Positions 17,462 to 26,740 of a DNA stretch of 64,000 nucleotides are shown one piece after another. This stretch comes from Planctomycetaceae bacterium (GTDB taxonomy: Bacteria; Planctomycetota; Planctomycetia; Planctomycetales; Planctomycetaceae). A program made the translations under genes and the position numbers. The stretch's first letter is position 1. Each line of letters begins with the position of its first letter. The notes beneath the pieces are model-generated. The model made no database searches and was not told the DNA's origin. It saw nothing but the letters and a program-made list of their open reading frames with translations. Location of the stretch: positions 1 to 64,000 of the forward strand of contig JAWKUA010000006.1 of NCBI GenBank assembly GCA_041398785.1, written 5' to 3'.

Positions 17462-18874
17462 TTATCGTCCTTCAAGTCGTTGCCAGAGTCTTGACAGGCG
17501 GCCGGAAAGAGATCGTTCCTGTCGCTCGCGTTCTTCCTGTTCATGAATGTCCTTCAGGTGCGAACGCAGTGCCTGAAATCGTTCCGTGGAATCCTTTGCG
17601 GCAACCGGTTGAGCCTTTTGTTCGCACTGAAGCTGGAGTTCCTGTCGCTGCCGAGCCAGTTCCGCTCGCTCCTGACAAAGACGCACGGCTTCTTCGCGGG
17701 ACACGGACTTGCCAAGATCATCGAGTTCTCGCTGCAGTCGTTTGTTTTCGCGTTCAGCAGCTTCCAGATTTCGGTGCAGCGATTCCGCTTCTTCGCGCTG
17801 AGTCTGCAGAGACCGCTGCAGGACTTCCACCTGTGCATTGGACGCACTTGACGTCAGCGACGCTTCCGCCTGGTTGCGTTCGATCGTCAGTTTCGCGATC
17901 GTCTGCTGTTGCCGATCTATTGCGGCCTGCCATTCCTGTTCCCGATCGCCGAACCGTTTCTCGATGTCGCTGATCCAGGAATCCAGGTGGCTGCGTTCCT
18001 GTTCCTGAGCGCTATTGGCTTCCTCCGCCGCCTCCAGCAATTCCGTCAGCATGGCGGTCTGTTCATCTTTCTGCTGCAACTCCTGAAGCAACTGTTCAAG
18101 TCGACACACCAGTCGTTCGGCTTCATCGCGGTCAATCGTATCCGCATCGTCGCGGGTAACGGCCGAAGCGGAAACCGCCGCCTGGTCGCGCGCGGCGAGC
18201 GCTGCCTGAAGCTCCACGACTTCTTCTCGAAGCAGAGAAATCGTTTCGTCGCGTTCCGGGTCAGGTTCCGCGACGACGGCATGAGAAGCCGCAAACTGCA
18301 GCCGGTCTCTCAGAACTTCAATTTCGGCATTCGCGCGTTCCAGCTGTTCCTGCAGCACTTTCGCAAGAGTCTTCGCTGCCGGCGCTGACGTCTCTGGCAG
18401 CGGCGTGTCCTTCACATGCATCCGGTTTTCTGCGGCTTTCGGTTCGCCAGCCGGAGCCTTCGCGAGCGCGGAACATTGCGGCTCTGCATGGACGGAGCCA
18501 TCGTCGAATGGCTCATCCGCGGAGTCACCGGTGGATGCCAGATTGCTAAATCGGACCAGCAGCCGGAAGTCACCAACACGAACCTCCGCGTGCGACCGAA
18601 GCTGAACGTCGCTGACTCTTTGACCGTTGACGAACGTGCCGGATTCCGAATAACAGTCCTTTACGCTCACACTCGATTCATCCGCGCGCAGCATGCAGTG
18701 AGCGGCGGAGATCCCTGGACCGTCAATGCATAATTCCGCGGATGGTTCCGATCCAACGAAAATGCTCTCACCCGTCCGAAGTTCGCGGGTTTCGCGCTGG
18801 CCGTTCGGATCGATCAGCGTGAGCACCGCGACGGTGCTTCTGTCGACAGTTTCGGAAGTCAGCATTGCGGACAT
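17462..18874 (-). CDS. FHA-domain protein with long coiled coil
   Basis: A 470-residue protein. Residues about 15-110 are a forkhead-associated domain, a phosphothreonine-binding fold, with IFVGSEPSAELCIDGPGIS, the SxxH core (SAAHC) and GTFVNGQ. Residues about 165-460 are almost entirely Glu/Gln/Arg-rich coiled coil. It is encoded directly downstream of the REC-DUF4388 regulator, so it may be a scaffold reading a phosphorylation state in the chemosensory pathway. The first Gly-Arg of the classical FHA motif is Val-Gly here. No kinase of the Ser/Thr class is seen in the window to supply the ligand. Confidence 0.88.
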   Translation of the reverse strand: MSAMLTSETVDRSTVAVLTLIDPNGQRETRELRTGESIFVGSEPSAELCIDGPGISAAHCMLRADESSVSVKDCYSESGTFVNGQRVSDVQLRSHAEVRVGDFRLLVRFSNLASTGDSADEPFDDGSVHAEPQCSALAKAPAGEPKAAENRMHVKDTPLPETSAPAAKTLAKVLQEQLERANAEIEVLRDRLQFAASHAVVAEPDPERDETISLLREEVVELQAALAARDQAAVSASAVTRDDADTIDRDEAERLVCRLEQLLQELQQKDEQTAMLTELLEAAEEANSAQEQERSHLDSWISDIEKRFGDREQEWQAAIDRQQQTIAKLTIERNQAEASLTSSASNAQVEVLQRSLQTQREEAESLHRNLEAAERENKRLQRELDDLGKSVSREEAVRLCQERAELARQRQELQLQCEQKAQPVAAKDSTERFQALRSHLKDIHEQEERERQERSLSGRLSRLWQRLEGR

Positions 18875-19025
18875 GAGAAGTGCCTTGTCAAGAACCGGTC
18901 AGTGACGCGGCTTTCTGAAAACGACCAGACCAGGCGCGGCTTCAAATTCGTCCCGCCGCACACAGTCCATCGCGGTGAACGCTGTGACGTCGCCGTGAAC
19001 AATTCTTTGCATCGGTGCCGGTCCG

Positions 19026-20600
19026 TCATCGGGAGACGGCAAGTTCCTGTTCGAGTTCCTCCAGCATGGTTTCGGCGGGACTGACGGCTTCGGCGGCGTT
19101 TCCGTCAATGGCTCGCAGAATGTCGGCTCGCGAATACGGCCTGCGAATCTGTGGATAGGATTTCAGGCCGTCCGCCAGCGGCCTGTCATCGCCGTGTTCC
19201 GGAAGAATCAGAATCACCGAATCAACGCCGGCCAGCGCCTCCGGTGATCGCAGTTTTTCGGGGATATTCAGTTCATCGTCGCCATCGACACTCAGCAAAA
19301 TGACGCTTGGTTGTTTTCGTTTCAGCATGAGCTGAAGCACGAATTCGTCCTTCACGACGTTGCCTGTCCACGTGTTGCCGGAATCTGCCACGATGGAACG
19401 CAGCATGTTGGCTCCGGTGGGTTCGGTTTCGAACGCGAGCAGGACCCTGCTTTCCGACATAGCCTGCGGCTGCACCCATTCGGCCAGACGGAAGCCTTCA
19501 AAGACGCGACGGACTTCGTCGATGGGCAGCCCGGCGCTGGAGGCCAGCTGCTGCGTGCTGACGGGCGTCGTGTCGAGCTGCGACAGCATCTGAACGTGCC
19601 GGGCCGACAGTCCGGATCGGTCCAGGTTCTGACCTCGCAAAACGTGTCGCACCCAGCCGCGTCCGTCGGCCGGCAGTTCCGATTCGTCACAGTGCAGAGC
19701 GCCTTCCACCAGCAGAGCGGCCAGGCACGTGTCCAGTGAGCTTCGCGCAATCAGGGACGGAGCGGCTCGGTCGGGAACAAAGCTGAAACTTCCTATCGGG
19801 TTGCGAAAACAGTAGCGAGTCAGAACGGCTGCCTGATGACGCAGCAGCACTCGCAGCATCCGCGGATCAAGCACTTTTCTGTCCAGCAACTCGACGATTC
19901 CGTCTACCTGCGACGACGCTCCGCAGCTCATCGTGAACTTCAGCAGCGGAGCCAGTTCCTTCATCGATTCCGGCAACTGATCCGCAACGTCCTGTGGATT
20001 GAAGGAAGCCGATACGACTCCCTGAATGCGTCCATCATGCAGAAAGAACCAGATGCGATGCCGTTCCGATTCCACCTCCAGCATTCCCGACTTCTGACCG
20101 TTGTTCAGAAAGTCCAGCAGTTCCCGCAGACCAACCCAGCGAAAGTCACCGGACATGGCCGGCTGGCCGTTGTCGCCCACCGTTTCCGGAACCGCTGTTC
20201 CATCGGTCTGCGACGCAACGATCATCGCTCCGACTTCCAGGGCATTGGCCACGGTTGTTTTCAGCAGTTCCGGCTTGAACGGCTTGGGAAGCGAATCAAC
20301 GACGTTGGCGACGTCCATGTATTCGACGTAGGCCTGCTTTCGCAGTGTCGAAGAGACCACAAACGGCGTATGGCAGCATTCCGGGAACTCGATGATCTGT
20401 CGGCACACGTCAATTCCCAGCATTCCGGGAAGCTGGTGATCCAGCAGAATCAGATCCGGCTGAAGCTCGCGAGCCAGCCGGATTCCGGTTTCACCGTTCG
20501 GAGCCAGCACGACTCGATAACCTTCCTGCGACAGATGGCTGTCCACCATCTTGCGAATGGTGGCGCTGTCGTCGATGACAAGAATTGTCTGCGTGGTCAT
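19026..20600 (-). CDS. REC-DUF4388 response regulator (PatA-like)
   Basis: A 524-residue regulator. The N-terminal receiver (residues 1-125) has the acidic pair DD near position 10, the phosphoacceptor D54 (ILLDHQLPG) and a Lys at KPF. A DUF4388 domain follows (about 150-330: GLRELLDFLNNGQKSGMLEVE), the arrangement seen in PatA/GldA-type gliding and pilus regulators. The last 120 residues resemble a receiver fold without a clear phosphosite. It lies just downstream of cheA, whose kinase is the likely phosphodonor. Confidence 0.87.
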   Translation of the reverse strand: MTTQTILVIDDSATIRKMVDSHLSQEGYRVVLAPNGETGIRLARELQPDLILLDHQLPGMLGIDVCRQIIEFPECCHTPFVVSSTLRKQAYVEYMDVANVVDSLPKPFKPELLKTTVANALEVGAMIVASQTDGTAVPETVGDNGQPAMSGDFRWVGLRELLDFLNNGQKSGMLEVESERHRIWFFLHDGRIQGVVSASFNPQDVADQLPESMKELAPLLKFTMSCGASSQVDGIVELLDRKVLDPRMLRVLLRHQAAVLTRYCFRNPIGSFSFVPDRAAPSLIARSSLDTCLAALLVEGALHCDESELPADGRGWVRHVLRGQNLDRSGLSARHVQMLSQLDTTPVSTQQLASSAGLPIDEVRRVFEGFRLAEWVQPQAMSESRVLLAFETEPTGANMLRSIVADSGNTWTGNVVKDEFVLQLMLKRKQPSVILLSVDGDDELNIPEKLRSPEALAGVDSVILILPEHGDDRPLADGLKSYPQIRRPYSRADILRAIDGNAAEAVSPAETMLEELEQELAVSR

Positions 20601-20699
20601 GGCGGGTTGCTTTCAATCGGTCCGAAGTATCGCCGACGGCACGAAGGTCGTGCTTCGCTGCAAGTCTTTGCTTCGAAAGTCCGTCGCGGAGGAATGGAT

Positions 20700-23666
20700 C
20701 TACCGGACGTTTCGGGATTCCTGTGACGTTTGAAGTGTTCGAGAAAGAAGTTCAACGATTTGTGTGACGGTGGTTTCCGTGACCGGCTTGTGCAGCAGGG
20801 CGGCAGCCTTCAGATCCTGAATGGAAGCAGCCGTTTCGGCGTCATCCCGGGAGCTGACAATGATGACGGGAATCTCAGCAAAACGTTCGCTGGCTTTGAT
20901 TTCGGCCAGCAATTCCAGGCCGCTTGTGCGAGGCATGTCGATGTCGGTGATGACGGCGCTGATTCCACCGGCTCGCAGACGTTTCATGGCCTCGAAACCG
21001 TCGTCGGCTTCGGCCGTCGAGTATCCGTGAGCGGCCAGTTTTCGCGATAACGTGCGGCGGATCGTGACGGAATCGTCGGTGATCAGAATCGTGTTCGTCC
21101 GAGTCGAAGTCGGCACAGTGCGTTCCGATGCCGGTGAGTCGATCGGCAGAAAGCCGGACTTCGACGGGGCCGTCTGAGCCCGTTCGATCAGTCTGGGCAC
21201 GTCCAGCAACAGGACCGTTTCGGCCTGCCCGGACAACGTGACTCCCGCAAACAACTCGTGTCCCGTCAGCATGGAAGGCAGCGACCGCACGACAACTTCT
21301 TCGACGCCGACAACTTCGTCGACGGCAATCTGCACACTGCGAAGCGACAGGACGGTCCGTCGCGTCGAAGATGCCGGCGGCAGTCCCAGCAGTTCTCCCA
21401 GTTGAAGAACCGGCTGCCGCTGATCGGTTTGTCCCGTTGAGGTCTGTTCCACGGCATGCATCGGCAGCGCGAACAGTTGACCTCCCACGCGCACCACCAT
21501 CGCATGTTCGATCGCCGAACGCAGCGGGATCTGCAGTCGAAACGTCGTCCCCTGCCCGGTCGTCGATTCGATATCAATCCTGCCGCGAAGCCGGCGCACC
21601 CAGGAATCCACGACATCCATTCCGACTCCGCGGCCGGACACGCGGCTGACACCCGTGCGAGTCGAAAAGCCGGGATGAAAGATCAGTTTCCAGAGTTGTT
21701 CGCGACTGACTGTCTGTCCGACCGGCAGCAGACCGAGTTCCCGGCCGCGATGTTCGAGCTGTTCGTCGTTCAGTCCGCGGCCATCGTCGTGAACTTCGAT
21801 GTGCAGATGCGACATGTCCGATCGTGCCTGCAGAGTCAGAGTTCCCGCTGCCGGTTTGCCGCAGGCCGAACGTTCGTCAGGCGATTCAATTCCGTGACTG
21901 ACGGCATTGCGAACAATGTGCATCAGCGGTTCGAATAAACGTTCCTGCAGCGATCGGTCGACTCGCGTTCCCTGCCCGATCATGCGCAGTTCGACGCTTC
22001 TGCCTTCCGTTTTCGCGGCGTCGCGAACGGAACGCTGCAGCCGCTGAAACAGTCCGCTGACGGGAAGTCGCCGCAGGTCCATCAGTTCCTGCCGGAAGCG
22101 ACCGATGAGGTGCTTGACCGCTGAGTTGTCTTCGTAAAGCGGTTCGCTGACTTCGTGAACCGAACGGCCGAGTTCCGTGACGTCGTTGGCAAGTTCCGAC
22201 AGTGATCGCGACAGCCACATGCTGCTGGCCGGCGACGGCCGGGACGGTAGAATTGCGGACTCCTGCGGAACCGCGGTCAGTCGATCGCGAAGCCTGCTGA
22301 AGGGACTTGCGCTCACGAATTCCGTGCTGGCGTTCAGCGACCGCAGCCGTTTCGCGCAGCCGTTCAGTTCGCGCTGCAGATCCCGCAGAGTCGTCACGTA
22401 GGTGTCGCGCCGGTTGCGCAGCATCACCAGTTCTGCCAGCAGATCCATAAGCTGGTCGAGCCGAGACGCTTCCAGCCGAATGAAATGCTCCGGTGCCGAT
22501 TCCGCGCGGCGAGCATCCGGAGTTGTCACCGTGGTAGAAGACGGTAACTCCGGCTGTGCTGCGGTTGCCGGCTCACCTGTCCGGGCCGCTGAGCAATGAA
22601 CTTGCGGTCGTTCGACGGGACGATTTTCGGTTGCAGATTCCGATCTACCCGACGCAACTGTTAATGAAGGTAACGATGCGGCGACTGCGCTTCCCTGCTG
22701 CGATGACGTGCCGGTCAGTGTCGTAAGCTGTTCGCGGACCACGTCGATTCCGCCGAGCAACAGGTCGACGTCCAGCGCCCGGCCGGCGGCAGCCATCGCT
22801 TCAATTCGATCCTCCAGTCCATGCAGCCACGCCGCAAGATTACTGAGCCCCACCGTACCGGAAGCACCTTTCAATGTGTGCAGTTCGCGGCAAAACTGGC
22901 GAGCCAGTTCGGCCGGCTGCTGACCGGAATCGAGATCCAGCAGCGTTGCCTCCATTCCCTGCAGACACTGCTGAGCGTCGTCGATGAAAGCGGCCAGCAG
23001 TTCCGGGTCATCGATAGCGTCAGTCGCATCCGGAGCAGGCAGCGCTTCGGCCGACGTTGCTGGCGTTCCGGGACCCTGACTCCGCTTCGCCGTCGTTTTT
23101 TCAGAAGAACTCTGCGGCAAGGCGGCCGGAACGGGTTCCTTGTTCTTCGGCACCGAAGTATTTCCCAGCGATGCCAGCACCGACGCCAGGTCAATACCTG
23201 CGACCGCTGCTTCTTCGTCGAAGGATTCCTGCGTCGTTTCGGAAACCAGTTCGTCCCACCGCGGATCATCACCGCCTGCGGCGAATGGAGACGCGTTCAC
23301 ATTCGAAAAACGTTCATTCGGCGACAGCAATTCCAGAAAGTCGCCCCAGTTTGCAATGGCCGTGGATCGAATGTCCTGCAACAGATCCTGACTTTGTCCG
23401 CCGCAGTCACGCAGTCGCGGCAGGGCGTCGGTGCGACAAAACTCGACAATCTCATCGGCGCGGGAAGCGGCGTCTTCTTCACGGCGGAACGATTCGGCCA
23501 GCTTCAGAAGATCGATCAATGTTCCAAGCGTGGCGGAAAGAGGTTCGTCGCGCGTATCGATAGCGCATTCGGCCAGCGGTGTCAGTTCTGCAAGCAGGAC
23601 TTCGATGTCAGCGGAACCGGACACCGGTTGACCGGGTTGTTCCGTGTGTGTTGCGGTGTCGCTCAT
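20700..23666 (-). CDS. cheA: CheA hybrid histidine kinase (Hpt, kinase, CheW, REC)
   Basis: A 988-residue chemosensory kinase. The order is an N-terminal helical region, an Hpt domain with phosphoacceptor H263 (HTLKGAS), a dimerisation region and a HATPase domain with N box HIVRNAVSHGIE, DDGRGL and GRGVGMDVV. A CheW-like domain and a C-terminal receiver (ITDDSVTIRR, phosphosite in TDIDMPR) follow. The built-in receiver is typical of gliding/type IV pilus-type CheA hybrids. The start overlaps the stop of the MCP gene by four bases (ATGA). It would phosphorylate the downstream REC-DUF4388 protein. Compared with pure chemotaxis CheA, the Pro/Ser/Ala-rich linkers are long. Confidence 0.95.
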   Translation of the reverse strand: MSDTATHTEQPGQPVSGSADIEVLLAELTPLAECAIDTRDEPLSATLGTLIDLLKLAESFRREEDAASRADEIVEFCRTDALPRLRDCGGQSQDLLQDIRSTAIANWGDFLELLSPNERFSNVNASPFAAGGDDPRWDELVSETTQESFDEEAAVAGIDLASVLASLGNTSVPKNKEPVPAALPQSSSEKTTAKRSQGPGTPATSAEALPAPDATDAIDDPELLAAFIDDAQQCLQGMEATLLDLDSGQQPAELARQFCRELHTLKGASGTVGLSNLAAWLHGLEDRIEAMAAAGRALDVDLLLGGIDVVREQLTTLTGTSSQQGSAVAASLPSLTVASGRSESATENRPVERPQVHCSAARTGEPATAAQPELPSSTTVTTPDARRAESAPEHFIRLEASRLDQLMDLLAELVMLRNRRDTYVTTLRDLQRELNGCAKRLRSLNASTEFVSASPFSRLRDRLTAVPQESAILPSRPSPASSMWLSRSLSELANDVTELGRSVHEVSEPLYEDNSAVKHLIGRFRQELMDLRRLPVSGLFQRLQRSVRDAAKTEGRSVELRMIGQGTRVDRSLQERLFEPLMHIVRNAVSHGIESPDERSACGKPAAGTLTLQARSDMSHLHIEVHDDGRGLNDEQLEHRGRELGLLPVGQTVSREQLWKLIFHPGFSTRTGVSRVSGRGVGMDVVDSWVRRLRGRIDIESTTGQGTTFRLQIPLRSAIEHAMVVRVGGQLFALPMHAVEQTSTGQTDQRQPVLQLGELLGLPPASSTRRTVLSLRSVQIAVDEVVGVEEVVVRSLPSMLTGHELFAGVTLSGQAETVLLLDVPRLIERAQTAPSKSGFLPIDSPASERTVPTSTRTNTILITDDSVTIRRTLSRKLAAHGYSTAEADDGFEAMKRLRAGGISAVITDIDMPRTSGLELLAEIKASERFAEIPVIIVSSRDDAETAASIQDLKAAALLHKPVTETTVTQIVELLSRTLQTSQESRNVR

Positions 23667-25042
23667 CGACTGAACTCCCCGCGTTCAACGGCCGTGACGA
23701 GTTCATCAGCGGCGGCTTCCGCGTCCAGCGACGGATCTCTGCCGGAAGATCGCGGAACAACCGAGCGCTGCGCGGTGACGGACATTTCCGCGTGGTCGTA
23801 ATGGAACAGCGGTGACAGCCGTTCCTCCAGATCCTGCGCGGCGGAGACCAGATCCGTTGTCGTGTAACGAATGCCCTTCGCCTGTTCCTGAATCCGGTCG
23901 GAGAACTCCGCCATCTGCTGCATGGCCTGCACAATGTTTTGAGTTCCCCGAAGCTGTTCTGTGCTGGCCTGGGAGATTTCGCGAACCCGGTCAGCGGAAT
24001 CCGTGGACGTCCGGCTGATGCGTTCCAGCGTGGTTCCGGCTTCGCTGACTCGCAGAACTTCCTGATGGACCTGCGCTCGTTCGTCGGCCATCGTGGAGAT
24101 CGTGTCCTGGGCTTCCAGTTGAATTGATTCCACCAGTCCGGCAATTTCGCGAGACGCGGTGGCGGTGCGTTCGGCCAGTTTTCGGACTTCGTCAGCAACG
24201 ACGGCAAATCCGCGTCCTTCCCGCCCGGCTCGGACGGCTTCGATCGAAGCGTTCAGCGCCAGAATGTCGGCTCGCGACGAAATGGCCGTCATGGTTTCGA
24301 CAATCGAACCGATTTCCTGCGACCGTTCTCCCAGCGACAGAACTTTCTTTTCTCCGACTTCGACGTGCGCCCGAATTCGGTCCATGCCGCCGATCAGTTC
24401 CCGCACAAGTTCCAGCCCCGTGGCAGCGGCATGGGAGACTTCCGCGGCGGCGTTGCTGGCCGCTTCGGCGTTGCTGGCCACGCGATCAATGTTCTGAGAA
24501 AGCTGTTCCACCGACGTCACCGTGCGGCCGACATTGCTTGCCTGCTCCTGTGCTCCCCAGTGAGCATCGTTGGCCGACTGCACGATGTCGTCGCCCGATG
24601 TCAGAATGCGGCCTACATCGCGCGCCGCCATCCTGACCAGCCGACTGAGCGCCGAGCGCAGCATTTCGCCGTTGGCGTTCGGTCGGAGCCGGTCGACATC
24701 GGCGGATTCCGGTTCCAGCCTCGCCAGCAGTTCATTGACGTCGCGAACCAGACAGCGCTGCACGGCGAACGCCGACTGAACTCTGGAGGTGACGTCGCTG
24801 AGTTCTGCCATGGCCGGCGGTTCCGCCGCCGCGTCGACGGCCAGCAGCGCCGCTTCCATTTTCTGAAGCGAGCGAGCGAACTGCCGAAACGTCAGCACCG
24901 CAGTCGCAGCCGCCACCAGCAAACCCACCGTCGCCGCTGTCACAACAACGGAGGCAGAAATTCCGGCGGCAAAGCTCAGCAGCGAGCCGGCAACAATCGC
25001 CGTCAGCAGATGACTGATTAGCAGAGTTTGTCGAAAGCTCAT
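23663..25042 (-). CDS. Methyl-accepting chemotaxis protein without a periplasmic sensor
   Basis: A 459-residue receptor. Two hydrophobic segments (residues about 8-28 and 30-50) are almost back to back, leaving no room for an extracellular ligand domain. A long cytoplasmic coiled coil leads to the signalling tip at residues 255-290 (ILALNASIEAVRAGREGRGFAVVADEVR). The tip keeps the E/Q-rich signalling core, although the preceding QTN is replaced by SRAD. With no sensor domain it may respond through CheW-linked partners, membrane state or an unseen module. It overlaps the cheW and cheA genes by four bases each, so it is one translational unit with them. Confidence 0.95.
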   Translation of the reverse strand: MSFRQTLLISHLLTAIVAGSLLSFAAGISASVVVTAATVGLLVAAATAVLTFRQFARSLQKMEAALLAVDAAAEPPAMAELSDVTSRVQSAFAVQRCLVRDVNELLARLEPESADVDRLRPNANGEMLRSALSRLVRMAARDVGRILTSGDDIVQSANDAHWGAQEQASNVGRTVTSVEQLSQNIDRVASNAEAASNAAAEVSHAAATGLELVRELIGGMDRIRAHVEVGEKKVLSLGERSQEIGSIVETMTAISSRADILALNASIEAVRAGREGRGFAVVADEVRKLAERTATASREIAGLVESIQLEAQDTISTMADERAQVHQEVLRVSEAGTTLERISRTSTDSADRVREISQASTEQLRGTQNIVQAMQQMAEFSDRIQEQAKGIRYTTTDLVSAAQDLEERLSPLFHYDHAEMSVTAQRSVVPRSSGRDPSLDAEAAADELVTAVERGEFSR

Positions 25043-25488
25043 GGTTTCACCGATTCCAATTCCTGTTCAACCAATTCGCGAAAGCGGACCGGATCCAGAA
25101 TCTGAACAACGTTGCTGTTGTGCGCGGCCCAGCCAATGACGGCCGTGGTCGCAGCGGTGTCCGACTCCGGCGCGTCGGAAAATTCCAGGTTCGCCAGCGA
25201 CGAAACCTCGTCAACCAGTACGGCCCAGCAGCCGTCGGAATCGTCCACCACCAGCATCAGACGGTCCTGCAGGTCACTGCCGTTCTGACCTTCATCATTC
25301 AGGTTCAGGACGGGAATGAATTCGCTTCGCAGGTGGCAAAGTCCGGCGAACCGTGCGGGCGTGGCCGGAACCCGAACCAGCGGTGGACTGGGAAGCGCTT
25401 CACGAACACTGGTCGCCGGCAGTGCCAGCCACTGACTTCCGTGACGAAAGACACAGTGTGTTCGGCGATTGGCGGAGTCGGTGTTCAT
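25039..25488 (-). CDS. cheW: CheW-type coupling protein
   Basis: A 149-residue CheW domain protein. It has the typical beta-rich pattern with FAGLCHLRSEFIPVLNLND, the segment that joins receptor and kinase. It couples the MCP to CheA. The stop overlaps the start of the MCP gene by four bases. No second cheW is visible in the cluster apart from the CheW domain within CheA. Confidence 0.93.
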   Translation of the reverse strand: MNTDSANRRTHCVFRHGSQWLALPATSVREALPSPPLVRVPATPARFAGLCHLRSEFIPVLNLNDEGQNGSDLQDRLMLVVDDSDGCWAVLVDEVSSLANLEFSDAPESDTAATTAVIGWAAHNSNVVQILDPVRFRELVEQELESVKP

Positions 25489-25513
25489 CGCGAGGTCGCT
25501 ACCTGTCGAGTGA

Positions 25514-25945
25514 CTATTGCTGCGGAGATTGCTGCTGCGGCTGCTGTGAAGGTTGCTGTTGCGGAGAGCGCGAGTCCGCGGCCCGAATTCGGTCGGTGAT
25601 CTGACTGGCCAGCTTCGCCAGCCTGTTCGGCGGCTGAGCGGATGACGGAACGGACTGCTGACCGGTGCGGCGGGCTTCCGGTCCCGCCGTTTGTTCTGTG
25701 GGAACAGGCTGCGTTGCTGCTGAACTTCCGGCGGGATTCCAGTCAGGCCGCGCCGGCGAACCTGCGAGGCCGTCGGTCGGCGGCGGCGAATACGGCGCAG
25801 TCGGCGGCTGCTGAAGCTGCTGTATCAGCTCCTGAAGCCTGCTGAAGTCGCGTTCGAAGAACGAGCGCACCTGCTGCTGCAGTTCCTGAGTTGTTTCCGC
25901 CGCGTGGCCAGTGCAGCGTTTTTCTGGTGTGATCTGGATGACCAT
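25514..25945 (-). CDS. Gln/Pro-rich hypothetical protein
   Basis: A 143-residue protein. The first 45 residues are helical and Gln-rich (TTQELQQQVRSFFERD). The rest is disordered, rich in Pro, Gln and Ser, and ends in a Gln-rich tract. I do not recognise a domain. It lies just upstream of cheW in the same direction (about 25 bases), so it is probably co-transcribed with the chemosensory genes. The repetitive Gln codons near the 3' end are similar to those in the coiled-coil genes of the cluster. Confidence 0.55.
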   Translation of the reverse strand: MVIQITPEKRCTGHAAETTQELQQQVRSFFERDFSRLQELIQQLQQPPTAPYSPPPTDGLAGSPARPDWNPAGSSAATQPVPTEQTAGPEARRTGQQSVPSSAQPPNRLAKLASQITDRIRAADSRSPQQQPSQQPQQQSPQQ

Positions 25946-25963
25946 GGTGCGTTTGCTGTTCGT

Positions 25964-26323
25964 CTATTTCACAAGACCGCCGCTCACGTAACCGTCGTCG
26001 CCGAATCGGCGGCACCACTTGAAAGTGACTTCGAACTGTTCCGGAAAATGCTGACACGGTCTCCGGGTCAGACACAGAACCGGAGAACCGACGGGCAGCG
26101 GGCTGTGGTGCAGCACCGCGATTCCCATCCGGTGCGGGCGGATCGACCGGTCGATCGAAATGTCTCTGACGATGCCTTCAACAGTCCGATGGCCGACGTG
26201 AATTTCCAGCTCCGCGGGATACGGCACTCGTTCGGCACTTCGGCGGTTGTCGAACGTCGCATCGGAAGAATGAAATCCGGCGACAGGAGATTCCGGCAGC
26301 AGTTGCGGCAAAGTATCCAGCAT
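25964..26323 (-). CDS. PilZ-like domain protein
   Basis: A 119-residue protein from the ATG at 26323; a longer ORF to 26449 has an Arg-rich, unconserved leader. It has RSAER (RxxxR) followed by a beta-rich stretch and DISIDR, where canonical PilZ has DxSxxG, so c-di-GMP binding may be altered. PilZ proteins couple c-di-GMP to motility and surface behaviour. It is the first gene of the chemosensory cluster. Confidence in the fold is moderate because the motif is degenerate. Confidence 0.6.
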   Translation of the reverse strand: MLDTLPQLLPESPVAGFHSSDATFDNRRSAERVPYPAELEIHVGHRTVEGIVRDISIDRSIRPHRMGIAVLHHSPLPVGSPVLCLTRRPCQHFPEQFEVTFKWCRRFGDDGYVSGGLVK

Positions 26324-26740
26324 CGTTTCAGAGCCCTGGGATGTTCCTGACCAGCGAGTGTGCGTCGCTGTTCGCGTGATTCGCGACCTTCGAAACGTAG
26401 GTCGCAAATCCGCGACGCGACGACGAAAACGGAGGGACCGGTATCGCACACACGTCAGCGCCGTTGACGAATCGCGACGCGCCGCAGCGGATGATTCGCG
26501 AGGTCAACGTTGGTTCGGGAAACGGCGGGAGTTCCCGCGTGCTCGAACCGCTGCAATTCGCACGACCGCATGGGAACCGCGCTGGTGGGATTTCCCCGCG
26601 ATCGGATCATGTCGCCGGCAGGAACGCTGTTCCGTTACCTTCGCGCGGCGCGGCGGCGCTGGCGTTCCGGAAACTGACCGGATACGCTCGCCGCGCGCAT
26701 TCGGCGTCGAAACGGCATCCCCTCTGGCGAGACATCCCGT

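Noticed and set aside
18899..19108. Small minus-strand ORF between the REC-DUF4388 and FHA genes
   Set aside because: It overlaps the end of the regulator gene in another frame and has no ribosome site of note.
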